Counted from the first letter of the stretch, positions 8,407 through 17,196 are shown. The stretch is DNA of 45,086 bases from Massilia sp. HP4 (GCF_005222695.1 NZ_STGG01000038.1:1-45086), one strand, 5' to 3'. The notes: generated from the letters alone by a model not told the origin. Translations and numbers: made by a program.

Positions 8407-8491
8407 TCGATCTACCTGCCCTGTCAAACAATCAATGTGCGGCAAGTATAGCCGACCGCGCCGCCGGCCACGGCACGACAGGGGATGGGCG

Positions 8492-11305
8492 TCAGGCGAG
8501 GCTGGTGGCCGGCTCGACGCGGCCGGCGCGCAGCAGCGCCTCGACCCGTTCCACCGGCTGCGGGCGGCTGAAGACGTGGCCCTGCACCTCGTCGCAGCCG
8601 CAGCCGCGCAGGTAGTCGAGCTGTTCGATCGTCTCCACGCCCTCGGCGATCACCTGCATGCGCAGGCCGTGGGCCAGCGAGATGATGGCGTCGACCAGGG
8701 CCGCGCCGTCCGGGTTGCCCACGATGTCCTGCACGAAGGAGCGGTCGATCTTGAGCACGTCCACGGGTAGCCGTTTGAGGTATTGCAGGCTCGAATAGCC
8801 GGTGCCGAAGTCGTCGATCGACAGCTTGACGCCCATCCGCTTGAGGCATTCCATGGTGTGGATGGCGGCGTCGGCGTCGGCCATCATCATGCTTTCGGTG
8901 AGCTCGATCTCGAGCGAGGACGGCGGCAGGCCGGTCTCGGCCAGCACCCGGGCCACGGTGTCGACCAGGTCGGGCTCGGCGAACTGGCGCGCCGACAGGT
9001 TGACCGCGATCCGCAGTGGGCCCAGGCCGGCGCGCTGCCAGCGCCGGTTCTGGCGGCAGGCGGCGAGCAGCACCCAGGCCCCGATGGGGACGATCAAGCC
9101 GGTCTCTTCGGCCAGGGCGATGAAACGGTCGGGACGCACGGTGCCCAGCAAGGGATGGCGCCAGCGGATCAGCGCCTCGGTGCCGACCACGCGGCCGGTG
9201 GCCAGGTCGACCTGGGGCTGGAAATGCAGCTCGAATTGTTCGTCTTGCAGCGCGTGACGCAGCGCGCTCTCGAGGGCCAGGCGGTCGAAGGCCTGGGCGT
9301 TCATGTGCGGCGCGTAGAACTGGACCCCGTTGCGCCCGCCCTGTTTGGCGCGGTACATCGCGATCTCGGCATGCTTGACCAGGGTATCGGCATCGAGGCC
9401 GTCGGCCGGGAAAGCGGCCACGCCGGCGCTGCAATTGAGCACCAGGCGCTGGCCGGCGAGCTGGATCGGCTCGGCCACTGCTTCGCGCACCTGCTGGATG
9501 CGGGCCGCGGCCTGGCGCTCGTCCGCCACCCCAACGAGCACCAGCACGAAGTCGTCGCCGCCGACCCGGGCCGCGGTGTCGACCGGGCGCAGCGTGCCCT
9601 TGATGCGGCCGGCCAGCATGCGCAATGCCTCGTCGCCGGCACGCCGGCCGAGGGTGTCGTTGATGAGCTTGAAGTGGTCGAAATCGAGCAGCACGGTCCA
9701 TACCGGTACGTTGCCGGCGTTGCCGATGGCGCGCTCGATGCGGTCATTGAGCAGCGCGCGGTTGGCCAGGCCGGTGAGCGTGTCGTAGTGGGCATGGCGT
9801 TCGAGTTCGGCCTCGTAGCGCTTGGCGGTCGTGACGTCGTAGATGGTGACCACGAAATGCCCGGCCTGGCCGTCGGCGCCCCGCACCGGCGCAACGTACA
9901 CGTCGCCGATCAGCTCGGCGCCGTCGCTGGTGTGGAAGGTGACCAGTGCATGGTCCTCGCGCTGCTGGCGCAGCGCCAGGCGCAGGTCGTCCAGCGCCGG
10001 CTGGTCGTCGTCCTGGCCGGCGAGCAGCTTGAGCGGCTGGCCGGCCAGTTCGCGCGCCGGATAGCCGAAAGTGCGTTCGCAGGCAGGGTTGGCGTACTCG
10101 ATCGGATAGCCCGGCTGCCGGGCGTCGACCAGCAGGATCGGATTGGCGCTCGCCTCCATCGCCCGTTCGTAGAGGCGCAGCGAACCCGTGGCCCGTTCGA
10201 GCGCCACGGTACGCTGCTCGACCAGGGCTTCGATGCGCCGCGTGCGCGCCACCCGCTGCTGGACCAGGCCGGCCGCGGCGAAGCTGAGGATCAGGCCGAG
10301 CACCATCGCGACCATCTCGGCCATGTGATTGCCGATCGCCGGCGGCTGCTCTTGAACCACCACCTGCCACGGGCTGCCGGCGATCTCGAAGGCTTCCACA
10401 TGGCGCAGGTTCATGCGATCAAGGACGTTTTCCCACCAGCCGACGGGCGCGGCCAGGGTGCCGTGCTGGTAGGCGGTGACGATATTGCCCAGCGCGTCCG
10501 GGCCGCGCAGCGATAGCGCGAAGTTGTCGTCGTCGAGCAGGCGCACCGATTCCAGCGTGCCGCCCACCAGCAGGCCGACGTCGATCACCACCTCGGTGGT
10601 GCCGACCACCGTCGCCCGCCGCAACGCCGTCTCGAGCGGCCGCATGCCGGGCCGGTAGACCGGCAGGGTGATCAGGACGCCGTGGCGCGCGCCACCGCCC
10701 TGCAGGAGGTCGATGATGGGGCTGGCGGCCGGCTCGCCGGTGTCGATCGCGCGCTGGGTATAGACCCGCTGCGGCGCATTCGACCAGGCATCGTAGCCGA
10801 AGGTGACCTCGTTGCCGACGATCGGCGCCACGTAGTCGTTGACCAGGTAGCGCTCGCGCACACCGGCCCGCCTCAGCCCGGAGGCGCCGCTGCGTACCCG
10901 CTCGCGGATCTCGAAACCCGGCCAGAACGCGCCGCGCTGCGCCTCGAAGGCGGCGCGCCCGGCTTGGCCGACGAAGCGCTGGAACACCAGCGCCTGCAGG
11001 TAGCCGTGGCGCGCCACCAGCGGCTGGGCGAAGGAATCGAATTCCGCGCGCGTGATGTCCTCGGAAGCGCGGAAGAACAGGTTGACGGCGCGCGCGGCAT
11101 CGGTGGCCTCGGCGAAGGCGCGGGTGACGGCGGCCACGCGCACCACGGCGCGCTGGTCGAACTCGGCCTGGGTGCGGTCGAATTCCATCTTGCGCACCGC
11201 GCCGCACAGCAGGGAGGTGAGCAGCAGGCCGAGCAGACAAGTGCCCAGCGCGGCCCGGGACAGGCCGCGACCCGGGACACCAGGACTGGCGGATGCATTG
11301 CGCAT
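8492..11305 (-). CDS. CHASE-PAS-GGDEF-EAL cyclic-di-GMP signalling protein
   Basis: A 937-residue inner-membrane sensor. TM1 is at about 17-37, a periplasmic CHASE domain at 75-270, TM2 at 328-348, a PAS domain at 380-490, GGDEF at 500-665 and EAL at 672-920. The EAL domain looks catalytically complete (E710-A-L, NLSARQF, ELTES, DDFGTGYSSL at 831-840, KIDRSFV, AEGVET). The diguanylate cyclase signature is GGDDF at 582-586 rather than GGDEF/GGEEF, so cyclase activity is less certain and the net role may be c-di-GMP breakdown. CHASE domains sense small extracellular ligands; the ligand is unknown. The gene is divergent from a MarR regulator across 101 bp. Confidence 0.93.
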   Translation of the reverse strand: MRNASASPGVPGRGLSRAALGTCLLGLLLTSLLCGAVRKMEFDRTQAEFDQRAVVRVAAVTRAFAEATDAARAVNLFFRASEDITRAEFDSFAQPLVARHGYLQALVFQRFVGQAGRAAFEAQRGAFWPGFEIRERVRSGASGLRRAGVRERYLVNDYVAPIVGNEVTFGYDAWSNAPQRVYTQRAIDTGEPAASPIIDLLQGGGARHGVLITLPVYRPGMRPLETALRRATVVGTTEVVIDVGLLVGGTLESVRLLDDDNFALSLRGPDALGNIVTAYQHGTLAAPVGWWENVLDRMNLRHVEAFEIAGSPWQVVVQEQPPAIGNHMAEMVAMVLGLILSFAAAGLVQQRVARTRRIEALVEQRTVALERATGSLRLYERAMEASANPILLVDARQPGYPIEYANPACERTFGYPARELAGQPLKLLAGQDDDQPALDDLRLALRQQREDHALVTFHTSDGAELIGDVYVAPVRGADGQAGHFVVTIYDVTTAKRYEAELERHAHYDTLTGLANRALLNDRIERAIGNAGNVPVWTVLLDFDHFKLINDTLGRRAGDEALRMLAGRIKGTLRPVDTAARVGGDDFVLVLVGVADERQAAARIQQVREAVAEPIQLAGQRLVLNCSAGVAAFPADGLDADTLVKHAEIAMYRAKQGGRNGVQFYAPHMNAQAFDRLALESALRHALQDEQFELHFQPQVDLATGRVVGTEALIRWRHPLLGTVRPDRFIALAEETGLIVPIGAWVLLAACRQNRRWQRAGLGPLRIAVNLSARQFAEPDLVDTVARVLAETGLPPSSLEIELTESMMMADADAAIHTMECLKRMGVKLSIDDFGTGYSSLQYLKRLPVDVLKIDRSFVQDIVGNPDGAALVDAIISLAHGLRMQVIAEGVETIEQLDYLRGCGCDEVQGHVFSRPQPVERVEALLRAGRVEPATSLA

Positions 11306-11406
11306 GAATCGATGCTAGCGCAGAACGGCGTTTTCAGGGGGCCCGGGATCTAAAAAAGAATCGCGGCCGGCCCCGCTTTCCGGCCGGTTGCATTATCATC
11401 TCGCCC

Positions 11407-11907
11407 ATGCCGCCCGAACCCCATCCAGAACCCCTGCTGCTGCCCGCCGACGCCCCGCCCCAGCGCGTGCTGCGCCAGTTCCGCATCGTCTTCAATGCCG
11501 TCAAGACCCATTTCCGCCAGCTCGAGCGCGATTCGGGGCTGGGCGGCGCCCAGGTCTGGGCGCTGTCGGTGATCGACAGCCAGCCCGGGATCGGCGCCAC
11601 CAGCCTTGGGCGCGCCATGGACATCCACCAGTCGACCGCCAGCAACCTGGTGCGCGGGCTGGTCGAGCGTGGCTACGTGGCCGCGGCGCGCGAAGGATCG
11701 GACCGGCGCAGCGTCGCCCTGCGCATCTTGCCCGCCGGCCAGGAAGTGCTGCGCCGTGCACCTGCCCCGCTGGCCGGGGTATTGCCGAATGCGCTGGCGA
11801 CCCTGGACGAAGCTACCCTGCTGCGCCTGGAACAGGACCTGGCGACGCTGATCGCCCGCCTGGATGCGGACGAAGCGGCGGGCAAGATTCCGTTGAGCCA
11901 TTCCTGA
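11407..11907 (+). CDS. MarR family transcriptional regulator
   Basis: A 166-residue winged-helix regulator. The DNA-binding core runs from about residue 55 to 105. It includes GATSLGRAMDIHQSTASNLV as the helix-turn-helix and GSDRRSVALRILPAG as the wing, the usual D-x-R MarR signature (here SDRRS). The N-terminus is proline-rich and the C-terminus forms the dimer helices. The ligand is unknown. It is divergent from the c-di-GMP protein gene and convergent with ybdK (only 3 bp separate the stops), so the c-di-GMP gene or the MarR gene itself is the most likely target. Confidence 0.9.
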   Translation: MPPEPHPEPLLLPADAPPQRVLRQFRIVFNAVKTHFRQLERDSGLGGAQVWALSVIDSQPGIGATSLGRAMDIHQSTASNLVRGLVERGYVAAAREGSDRRSVALRILPAGQEVLRRAPAPLAGVLPNALATLDEATLLRLEQDLATLIARLDADEAAGKIPLSHS

Positions 11908-11910
11908 GCT

Positions 11911-13032
11911 TCAGACCTCGCCGCGGAATTTCCCCAAGGCCAGATTGACCATCGCCTCGACGCTCCCCTCGTGTTCGTGCACGATGCGCAGCTGCTCGGC
12001 GTCGCCCACCGCCTTCGTCACCTGGGCCAGGTAGGCCAGCGCCGCGCCGGAACCGAGCTTTTCGGCATGCGGCGCGATGCGCGCCAGCGTGGCCAGGATG
12101 TCGTCGCGCAGCAGGACCGGCCGGTGCTCTTGCGGCAGCACGATATTGCCGTCCAGGCCGAAACGGCAGGCCTGGAAGCGGTTGTAGTTATAGACCAGGT
12201 AATCGTCTTCGCGCGGCGGCGCTTCGTTGCCTTCGAGCAGATAGCTGCACAGGGCCTGCAGGTAGGCGGCCAGTGCCGCCGCATGCTCGACCGTCAGCGG
12301 CGTGTCGCACACGCGCAGCTCGATGGTGCCGTATTCGGGCTTCGGGCGCAGGTCCCAGTAAAAGTCCTTCATGCTGCGCACGATGCCGGTGTCTTCCATG
12401 CGCTTGAAGTAATCGCGTTCGAAATCCTCCCACTTGAGCAGGAACGGCGCCCGGCCCGACAGCGGGAAGGCGAACACCGAATTCAGGCGCGACGAATGGA
12501 ACTGGGTGTCGCTCCCCTGCAGGAAGGGCGACGAGGCCGACAGGGCGATGAAGTGCGGGATGTAGCGGTTCAGCGCATGCAGCAGGTACAGCGCGTTGTC
12601 GCCGCTGCCGCAGCCGATGTGCACATGCTGGCCGAACACGGTGAACTGCTTGGCCAGGTAGCCGTACAAGGCCGAGACTTCGCGAAAGCGCGGCTTTTCG
12701 TAGATGCGGCGCTCGGTCCATTGCTGGAACGGGTGGGTGCCGCCGCCGCACACGCCGACATTCAGGCGATCGCCGGCGCGCAGCAGGGTGTCGCGGATCA
12801 GGCGCAGCTCGTCCACCAGCGGCGCATAGCCGGTGTGGATGCTGCTGTTGATTTCGATCATGCTCTCGGTGATCTCGGGCGTGACGGCGCCCGGGAACGG
12901 CGCGCGCGCCAGCAGGTCGAGCATGTCGGGCGACGCCGGCGCGAGGTCGAAATCCGACAGGCCGACCAGCTGCAGCTCGAGCTCCACGCCCATGGTCAGC
13001 GGTTCCGAGCGGGCAAATTCAGGCAGCGGCAT
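11911..13032 (-). CDS. ybdK: YbdK family carboxylate-amine ligase (GCS2)
   Basis: A 373-residue member of the glutamate-cysteine ligase type 2 superfamily. Diagnostic segments are TMGVELELQLV, EITESMIEINSS, GGGTHPFQQW, VFGQHVHIGC, SSRLNSVFAFPLSGRAP and GTIELRVCDTPL, which build the ATP/metal site. Escherichia YbdK has weak gamma-glutamylcysteine synthetase activity in vitro, so the natural substrate is unsettled. The gene overlaps the end of the antiporter gene by 14 bp (13019-13032) and is the second gene of that two-gene minus-strand operon. Confidence 0.92.
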   Translation of the reverse strand: MPLPEFARSEPLTMGVELELQLVGLSDFDLAPASPDMLDLLARAPFPGAVTPEITESMIEINSSIHTGYAPLVDELRLIRDTLLRAGDRLNVGVCGGGTHPFQQWTERRIYEKPRFREVSALYGYLAKQFTVFGQHVHIGCGSGDNALYLLHALNRYIPHFIALSASSPFLQGSDTQFHSSRLNSVFAFPLSGRAPFLLKWEDFERDYFKRMEDTGIVRSMKDFYWDLRPKPEYGTIELRVCDTPLTVEHAAALAAYLQALCSYLLEGNEAPPREDDYLVYNYNRFQACRFGLDGNIVLPQEHRPVLLRDDILATLARIAPHAEKLGSGAALAYLAQVTKAVGDAEQLRIVHEHEGSVEAMVNLALGKFRGEV

Positions 13033-14251
13033 CCTGGTCCTCCTTCTTTTCTGCGTTCTTGTATTTGGCCAGGCCCGACTCGCGTGCGCCGCGCAGGGCG
13101 ATCTGGGTCAGGATCGGCGCCAGCACCTCCAGGATCATGGCCATCGCCGCCAGCGGCGCCAGTGGGGCCAGGGTGTCGAACAGGTCGACGCCCGAGCGCC
13201 GGGTCTGCTCGATCAGGATGATGGCGAACACGGTCAGCGGCATGATCGCCACCCCGGTCAGCGCGCCCTTGCGCGCCGAGATGCCCGACACGCGGGCGGT
13301 GGCGGTGCACACGGCCACCTTGACCATGGCGCGCACCAGCAGCAGCAGCAGGCCGAGCATCAGGCCCTCGGCGGTCGGCTGCCAGGCGATGGTGGTCGCG
13401 ACAAAGAAGAACAGCAGCACGGTCAGCAAGTCGCCCAGGGCGCCGAAATTGCGCTGGGCCGGGCTCAGGGTGACGCGGCGGTGGCGGGCCACCAGGCCGA
13501 AGGTCAGCGCGGCCAGCACCGGCGACAGTTTCAGCACGTGGGTGATCGCCACCAGCAGGAACACGAAGACCGCGAAGGTCAGGGTCGAATTGGAGCGCGC
13601 GTGGCCGGCGATGCGCTGCCACAGCGGCAGCAGGTAGCCCATTGCCGCACCCAGGCCGCTGGAGGCGGCCAGCACCACCAGGCCGGTCCAGCTGGCGTGA
13701 ACCACGTCGCCCGACGTCTGGAACACGCCGAAGCCGACCGTCACATTGAACACGAACACCGCCAGCACGCAGTTCAGCGCGGTGAGGTGCATGGCGCGCT
13801 CGGTCACCTGGCCGCCCCCGCCCTGCTCGTTGACGATGCGCAGCAGGCCGGCCGGCGAGCTGGCCATGGCCAGCGCCGCCAGCAGGCAGGCCGGCAGCAC
13901 GGCAAGGCCGCAGATGCGCGAGACGTAATACACGGCCGCCCAGGTCAGGCCGGCCTCCAACAGCGAGGTGAGCAGCAGCCAGGGATTGGTGCGCAGCCAG
14001 CGCAGGTTGATGCGGTAGCCGAGCTCGAACAATATCAGGCCGAAACCCAGATTGGCCAGCATCATGAAGTTATCGGCCTGGGCCGGCGGCAGGTAGCCGC
14101 TCGACAGGTTGCCGAACACGAAGCCGCACAGGCCATAGATGGAAATACGCGGCACGTTGGCCCAGCGGTACAGCAGCTCGCCGGCCATCCAGGCCAGCGT
14201 CAGCGCCAGCGGCCAGGCCAGCGCATGCGTGAGTGAAAGCAACTCGCTCAT
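13019..14251 (-). CDS. Cation:proton antiporter (CPA2-like), no regulatory domain
   Basis: A 410-residue membrane protein with about 11-12 hydrophobic helices. Family features include FELGYRINLRWLRTN (the CPA2-type conserved FxxG segment), MASSPAGLLRIVNEQ and LSPVLAALTFGLVARHRR. It ends shortly after the last helix and has no TrkA-N/RCK domain, unlike KefB/KefC. The start at 14251 follows CCGGAG; a longer reading to 14305 lacks a ribosome site. It is co-transcribed and overlapping with ybdK, so a glutathione-like ligand linked to ion transport is conceivable but only inferred. The ion (Na+ or K+) is unknown. Confidence 0.88.
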   Translation of the reverse strand: MSELLSLTHALAWPLALTLAWMAGELLYRWANVPRISIYGLCGFVFGNLSSGYLPPAQADNFMMLANLGFGLILFELGYRINLRWLRTNPWLLLTSLLEAGLTWAAVYYVSRICGLAVLPACLLAALAMASSPAGLLRIVNEQGGGGQVTERAMHLTALNCVLAVFVFNVTVGFGVFQTSGDVVHASWTGLVVLAASSGLGAAMGYLLPLWQRIAGHARSNSTLTFAVFVFLLVAITHVLKLSPVLAALTFGLVARHRRVTLSPAQRNFGALGDLLTVLLFFFVATTIAWQPTAEGLMLGLLLLLVRAMVKVAVCTATARVSGISARKGALTGVAIMPLTVFAIILIEQTRRSGVDLFDTLAPLAPLAAMAMILEVLAPILTQIALRGARESGLAKYKNAEKKEDQDAAA

Positions 14252-14369
14252 CCAAAATCTCCGGTGGGACGCGCCGATCGGCGGCAGGGAGCCGCACAGG
14301 CACAATGGTCCGATTTGGCGCGGGGAGCGCCAGGCGCGGCAGATGTGGGAACGCTACGCCGCGAGGTCG

Positions 14370-14396
14370 AAAAAAGCCCCCCGACGGATGCGGGGG
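14370..14396 (-). terminator. Rho-independent terminator, minus strand
   Basis: Arms 14378-14383 and 14391-14396 form a six-pair all-G/C stem (CCCCCG/CGGGGG) with a seven-base loop, followed on the minus strand by a GC and six T residues (14375-14370). It would end transcripts arriving from the cyo-regBA-cytochrome operon before the antiporter promoter region. Confidence 0.78.
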
Positions 14397-14631
14397 ACGA
14401 AAAGAAACGGGTTGAGCCGCCTCATCGCTGATCGGGCATCCGGACGCTGCCGGTCGCCACTCGTCTATACTGCCCGAAAAGTATAATCGTGGCAACCCTA
14501 TTTGTGCGAATGTACAGACGGGCGATACGCTCCCCTACCCGCCCGCCAGGGTGGGAATCCGTGTTTTCTAGCCTTCCGTACGCACACTGTGCGGCGGAAA
14601 ATATTAACATGGATGAAACACCGGAGGCACA

Positions 14632-14800
14632 GCGGACGCACTGCCGGAATGGCTGCAGGCGGGATGGTGGAGCCTTGTCGCGGGCGCCGCGCTGGTGCTC
14701 GGGGCTTTTGTTGGCGTGCGTTTCGATGCGCCGCAGCGGCTGGTGGCGGCCGTCATGGCCTTCCGCATGGCGTCCTGATCTCGGCCTGGCACTGCTGCCC
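14632..14800 (+). pseudogene. Remnant of a ZIP-family metal transporter gene
   Basis: In one frame bases 14635-14766 read DALPEWLQAGWW, then SLVAGAALVLGAFVGVRFD, then APQRLVAAVMAF. This resembles the first two membrane helices of ZIP-type transporters. The reading then breaks: the expected GVLISA continues in another frame at 14769-14786 and may shift once more before similarity ends around 14800. There is no start codon: a GGAGG (14623-14627) sits at ribosome-site distance from GCG at 14632, where ATG or GTG would be expected. The remainder of the gene is missing. It is clearly different in sequence from the intact ZIP gene at 25022-25930, so it is not a copy of it. Confidence 0.6.
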
Positions 14801-14821
14801 GGCCGGCTGGACCAGCCGGCG

Positions 14822-15262
14822 TCATCGCGCCGTCGCCGCCGGCCCGTCCTGCGTGGCGAGGAAGGCCACGATCTCTCCCGCCTGCTGCTCGCTCATGAAA
14901 TTCATGAAGCGCATCTTGTTGCCGGGTATGACTGCCTCCGAATCGCGGATGAAGGCGGCCAGGTTCCGTTCATCCCACACCAGCGCCGATTCTTTCAATG
15001 CCGGCGAATAGCTGTAACCTGCCGCACTGCCCGCCTTGCGTCCGAGAACGCCATTGAGCTGCGGGCCGAAGATATTGCCGGCGTTCGGCCCGACTTCGTG
15101 GCAACCGGCGCAGCGCGCGAACAGCTTGCGCCCGGCCTCGACCCGGGCCGCCGACGGTTCGCCGCCAGCCGACGCTACGGCAGCGTCGCCGGTCCGGCCG
15201 CAGCCGCCAAGGGCCAGCAGCATGCCCAGCGCGAGGCCAAGCCTCATTCCCCGGTTGCCCAT
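14822..15262 (-). CDS. Cytochrome c family lipoprotein
   Basis: A 146-residue class I c-type cytochrome. A lipobox LALGGC (Cys21) follows an N-terminal hydrophobic segment, so the protein should be lipid-anchored in the periplasm. Haem is bound at CAGCH (51-55), and the axial methionine is probably in the IPGNKMRF segment (about Met117). The sequence GPQLNGVLGRKAGSAAGYSY is typical of the c2/mitochondrial-like group. The ATG directly abuts the regA stop; an alternative ATG at 15247 would start MRLGLALG. It is the last gene of the cyo operon. A quinol oxidase does not need cytochrome c, so its job there is unclear; it may donate electrons elsewhere or serve as a redox signal. Confidence 0.9.
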   Translation of the reverse strand: MGNRGMRLGLALGMLLALGGCGRTGDAAVASAGGEPSAARVEAGRKLFARCAGCHEVGPNAGNIFGPQLNGVLGRKAGSAAGYSYSPALKESALVWDERNLAAFIRDSEAVIPGNKMRFMNFMSEQQAGEIVAFLATQDGPAATAR

Positions 15263-15802
15263 CTACTTGACCCGCTGCTTCTCGAGCTTGCGCGCCAGGG
15301 TGCGCCGGTGCATGCCGAGGCGCCGCGCCGCTTCGGAGATATTGAAATCGGTCTCGGCCAGCACGGCATGGATGCGCTCCCACTCCAGGGTCTTGATCGA
15401 GGTCGAGCGGTTGGTGACCTCGACGTCGGCACTGCCCGCCACGTGGCCGAAGGCGGCCTCGATATCGTCGGCATCGGACGGCTTGGCCAGGTATTGGACG
15501 GCGCCCAGCTTGATCGCCTCGACCGCGGTGGCGATGCTGGCAAAGCCGGTCAGCACCACGATCAGCATGTCCGGGTCGTGTTCGTGCAGCAGCTGCACGC
15601 AGGCCAGGCCCGAGGTATTGCCCTTGAGTTTCAGGTCGACCACGGCGTAGCCTGGGTTATGCTGGGCCAGCACCGCCTGGGCCTCGTCGAGGCTGGCAGC
15701 GCCCAGCACGCGGTAGCCGCGCCGCTCGAAGGAGCGGCTCAAGGTGCGCGCGAACGCTTCGTCGTCTTCGATGATGAGCAGCAGCGGCTCAGGATTCTGC
15801 AT
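15263..15802 (-). CDS. regA: RegA/PrrA-type response regulator
   Basis: A 179-residue response regulator with a receiver domain and a short Fis-type helix-turn-helix. The acidic pocket is IIEDDE, the phosphorylated residue is Asp56 in VVDLKL, and the switch residues are Thr85 (VVLTGF) and Lys107 (YLAKPS). The C-terminal motif NISEAARRLGMHRRTLARKL is the hallmark DNA-binding helix pair of the RegA/PrrA/ActR/RoxR group. This group adjusts respiratory and other redox-linked genes when its partner kinase senses the quinone pool. The gene overlaps regB by 14 bp and abuts the cytochrome gene, so it is translated as part of the operon. Confidence 0.93.
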   Translation of the reverse strand: MQNPEPLLLIIEDDEAFARTLSRSFERRGYRVLGAASLDEAQAVLAQHNPGYAVVDLKLKGNTSGLACVQLLHEHDPDMLIVVLTGFASIATAVEAIKLGAVQYLAKPSDADDIEAAFGHVAGSADVEVTNRSTSIKTLEWERIHAVLAETDFNISEAARRLGMHRRTLARKLEKQRVK

Positions 15803-17147
15803 CGTCTGTTTCCTCTTCGAGTTCGATGGCCGCCAGCGGCAGGCGTATGGTCACGGCGGCCCCGCCGTCCTCGTCCTGGCGCCGGTTGCGGGCGGTGACC
15901 GTGCCACCAAGCTTGCGCACCACGTTCACTGCCAGGAACAGCCCGAGGCCGCCGCCGGGTTTACCCTTGGTCGAGTGGTATGGTTTGCCGAAATTGGCCA
16001 GCATGCTGGGCGCAAATCCGGGGCCGCGGTCGAATACCGTCACCACCAGGGTGCGCTCGTCGATGTGGGCGTCCATATAGACCCAGTCGGGCGAGGCCTC
16101 GAGCGCATTGTCGAGCAGGTTGTCGATGGTCTGGCGCAGCGCCGAATCGCTGGCCACCGGCAGGTGCTCGCCGATCCGGTTATTGTAGATGAAGGTGCGC
16201 ACCGGACGGCTGGCCTCCCAGTCCTCGGCCAGGCGGTCGAGGAAGCGGCCGACCGTGGTGCGCTCGGCAGATTCGCCGCGCGCCTCGCCGGCCGACAGCA
16301 GGATGCCGCTGACGATGGCCTTGCAGCGCTTGAGCTGGGTCTGCATCTCGGTCAGCTCTTCGAGCAGTTCCGGGTCGTCGCGCAAGGCGGGCATGCGCTT
16401 CCAGTCGCCCAGGATCACCGAGACGGTGGACAGCGGCGTGCCCAGTTCGTGGGCCGCCCCGCTGGCGAGCAAACCCATGCGCACGATATGTTCTTCTTCG
16501 GCGGCGCGCTGGCGCAGCGCGGCCAGCTGGGTCGCCTTGTCGCGCACGTTGTCGGAAATGCGCGAGATGAACATCACCAGCAGCGCCGCGTTCAGGGCGA
16601 AGCACACCAGCAGCCCCTGCACGTACAGGCTGCCGATGCCGCGCGCATGGTCGAACGGCAGCGCGAGCGGTTGGGCGTAGATGGCCAGACCGGCCATGCA
16701 GGCGATCGTGACGACCACGATGATCCAGGTCCACAGCACGTCGAGCAGCACGGCCGAGACGATCACCTGCAGCAGGTACAAGAAGGCGAACGGATTGGTG
16801 GTGCCGCCGGACAGGTACAGCAGCACGGTCAGGCTCGAGACGTCGACCAGGATCGCCAGGAACATCTCGCCGTTCGACACCGGCCGCCGTTCGTGCCAGC
16901 GCAGGTGGCTGGCGACGTTGAAGGCGATCAGGCAGGCCAGCACCTGCAGCATGTGCACCAGCGGCAGTTCGATGTGAAAGATCAGGATCGCCGAGGCGAT
17001 GGTGGTGATCTGGCCGATGACGGCGATCCAGCGCAGCTCGATCAGCTGCAGCATATTCTTGTGGCCGGCCGCGAACTCCACGTTCGCGGCGGCGGCGGAC
17101 GGCGACGAACGCGCCGCCCTGGCGAAGAAATCCAGCGGTGATTGCAT
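15789..17147 (-). CDS. regB: RegB/PrrB-type redox-sensing histidine kinase
   Basis: A 452-residue membrane kinase with about six helices between residues 35 and 195. The ubiquinone-binding motif of RegB, GGTTNPF, is at 114-120. The phosphorylated His233 lies in GAAHELGTPLS. A cysteine at about 275 (LKRCKAIVSG), 42 residues after that histidine, matches the position of redox-active Cys265 in Rhodobacter RegB (His225 there). The ATP-binding boxes are DNLLDNALEAS, DRGPGF and KPGGGLGLFLAVN. All known sensing elements therefore look intact. It is the sixth gene of the cyo operon, 49 bp after the SURF1 gene, unlike the regB-senC-regA arrangement of photosynthetic alphaproteobacteria. Confidence 0.93.
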   Translation of the reverse strand: MQSPLDFFARAARSSPSAAAANVEFAAGHKNMLQLIELRWIAVIGQITTIASAILIFHIELPLVHMLQVLACLIAFNVASHLRWHERRPVSNGEMFLAILVDVSSLTVLLYLSGGTTNPFAFLYLLQVIVSAVLLDVLWTWIIVVVTIACMAGLAIYAQPLALPFDHARGIGSLYVQGLLVCFALNAALLVMFISRISDNVRDKATQLAALRQRAAEEEHIVRMGLLASGAAHELGTPLSTVSVILGDWKRMPALRDDPELLEELTEMQTQLKRCKAIVSGILLSAGEARGESAERTTVGRFLDRLAEDWEASRPVRTFIYNNRIGEHLPVASDSALRQTIDNLLDNALEASPDWVYMDAHIDERTLVVTVFDRGPGFAPSMLANFGKPYHSTKGKPGGGLGLFLAVNVVRKLGGTVTARNRRQDEDGGAAVTIRLPLAAIELEEETDDAES

Positions 17148-17196
17148 TGGGAACCGTTATATCCGGCGGGTCGGCCATGCCGATCCGCGCACCGTC

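Larger units (their letters stand above)
14252..14821. other. 570-bp gene-poor gap between antiporter and cytochrome c genes
   Basis: No intact gene could be supported here. The stretch holds a minus-strand terminator (14370-14396), a decayed ZIP-transporter fragment on the plus strand (14632-14800) and otherwise no reading frame with a family resemblance. The reading frames that cover the rest are proline/arginine-rich and look like out-of-frame translation. Confidence 0.6.

Noticed and set aside
6238..8451. Very long open frame opposite the penicillin-binding protein gene (737 residues)
   Set aside because: It lacks family features, is rich in Ala/Arg/His/Gly and exactly shadows a gene with all catalytic motifs intact.
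11350..11395. Hairpin with T run on the minus strand between the MarR and c-di-GMP genes
   Set aside because: Imperfect arms and no minus-strand gene just upstream to terminate; more likely part of promoter or operator sequence.
14354..14426. Possible Phe-rich leader peptide running into the terminator at 14370-14396
   Set aside because: On careful counting of the A runs the frame does not stop there but continues as part of a Pro/Arg-rich shadow frame, and no aromatic biosynthesis gene follows.
14604..14825. Minus-strand frame of 73 residues in the gap before the cytochrome gene
   Set aside because: Ala/Pro/Arg/Ser-rich, no ribosome site, and it is antisense to the ZIP remnant.
15744..17141. 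Plus-strand frame opposite regB (465 residues)
   Set aside because: His/Gln/Arg-rich shadow of the kinase gene; no domain seen.
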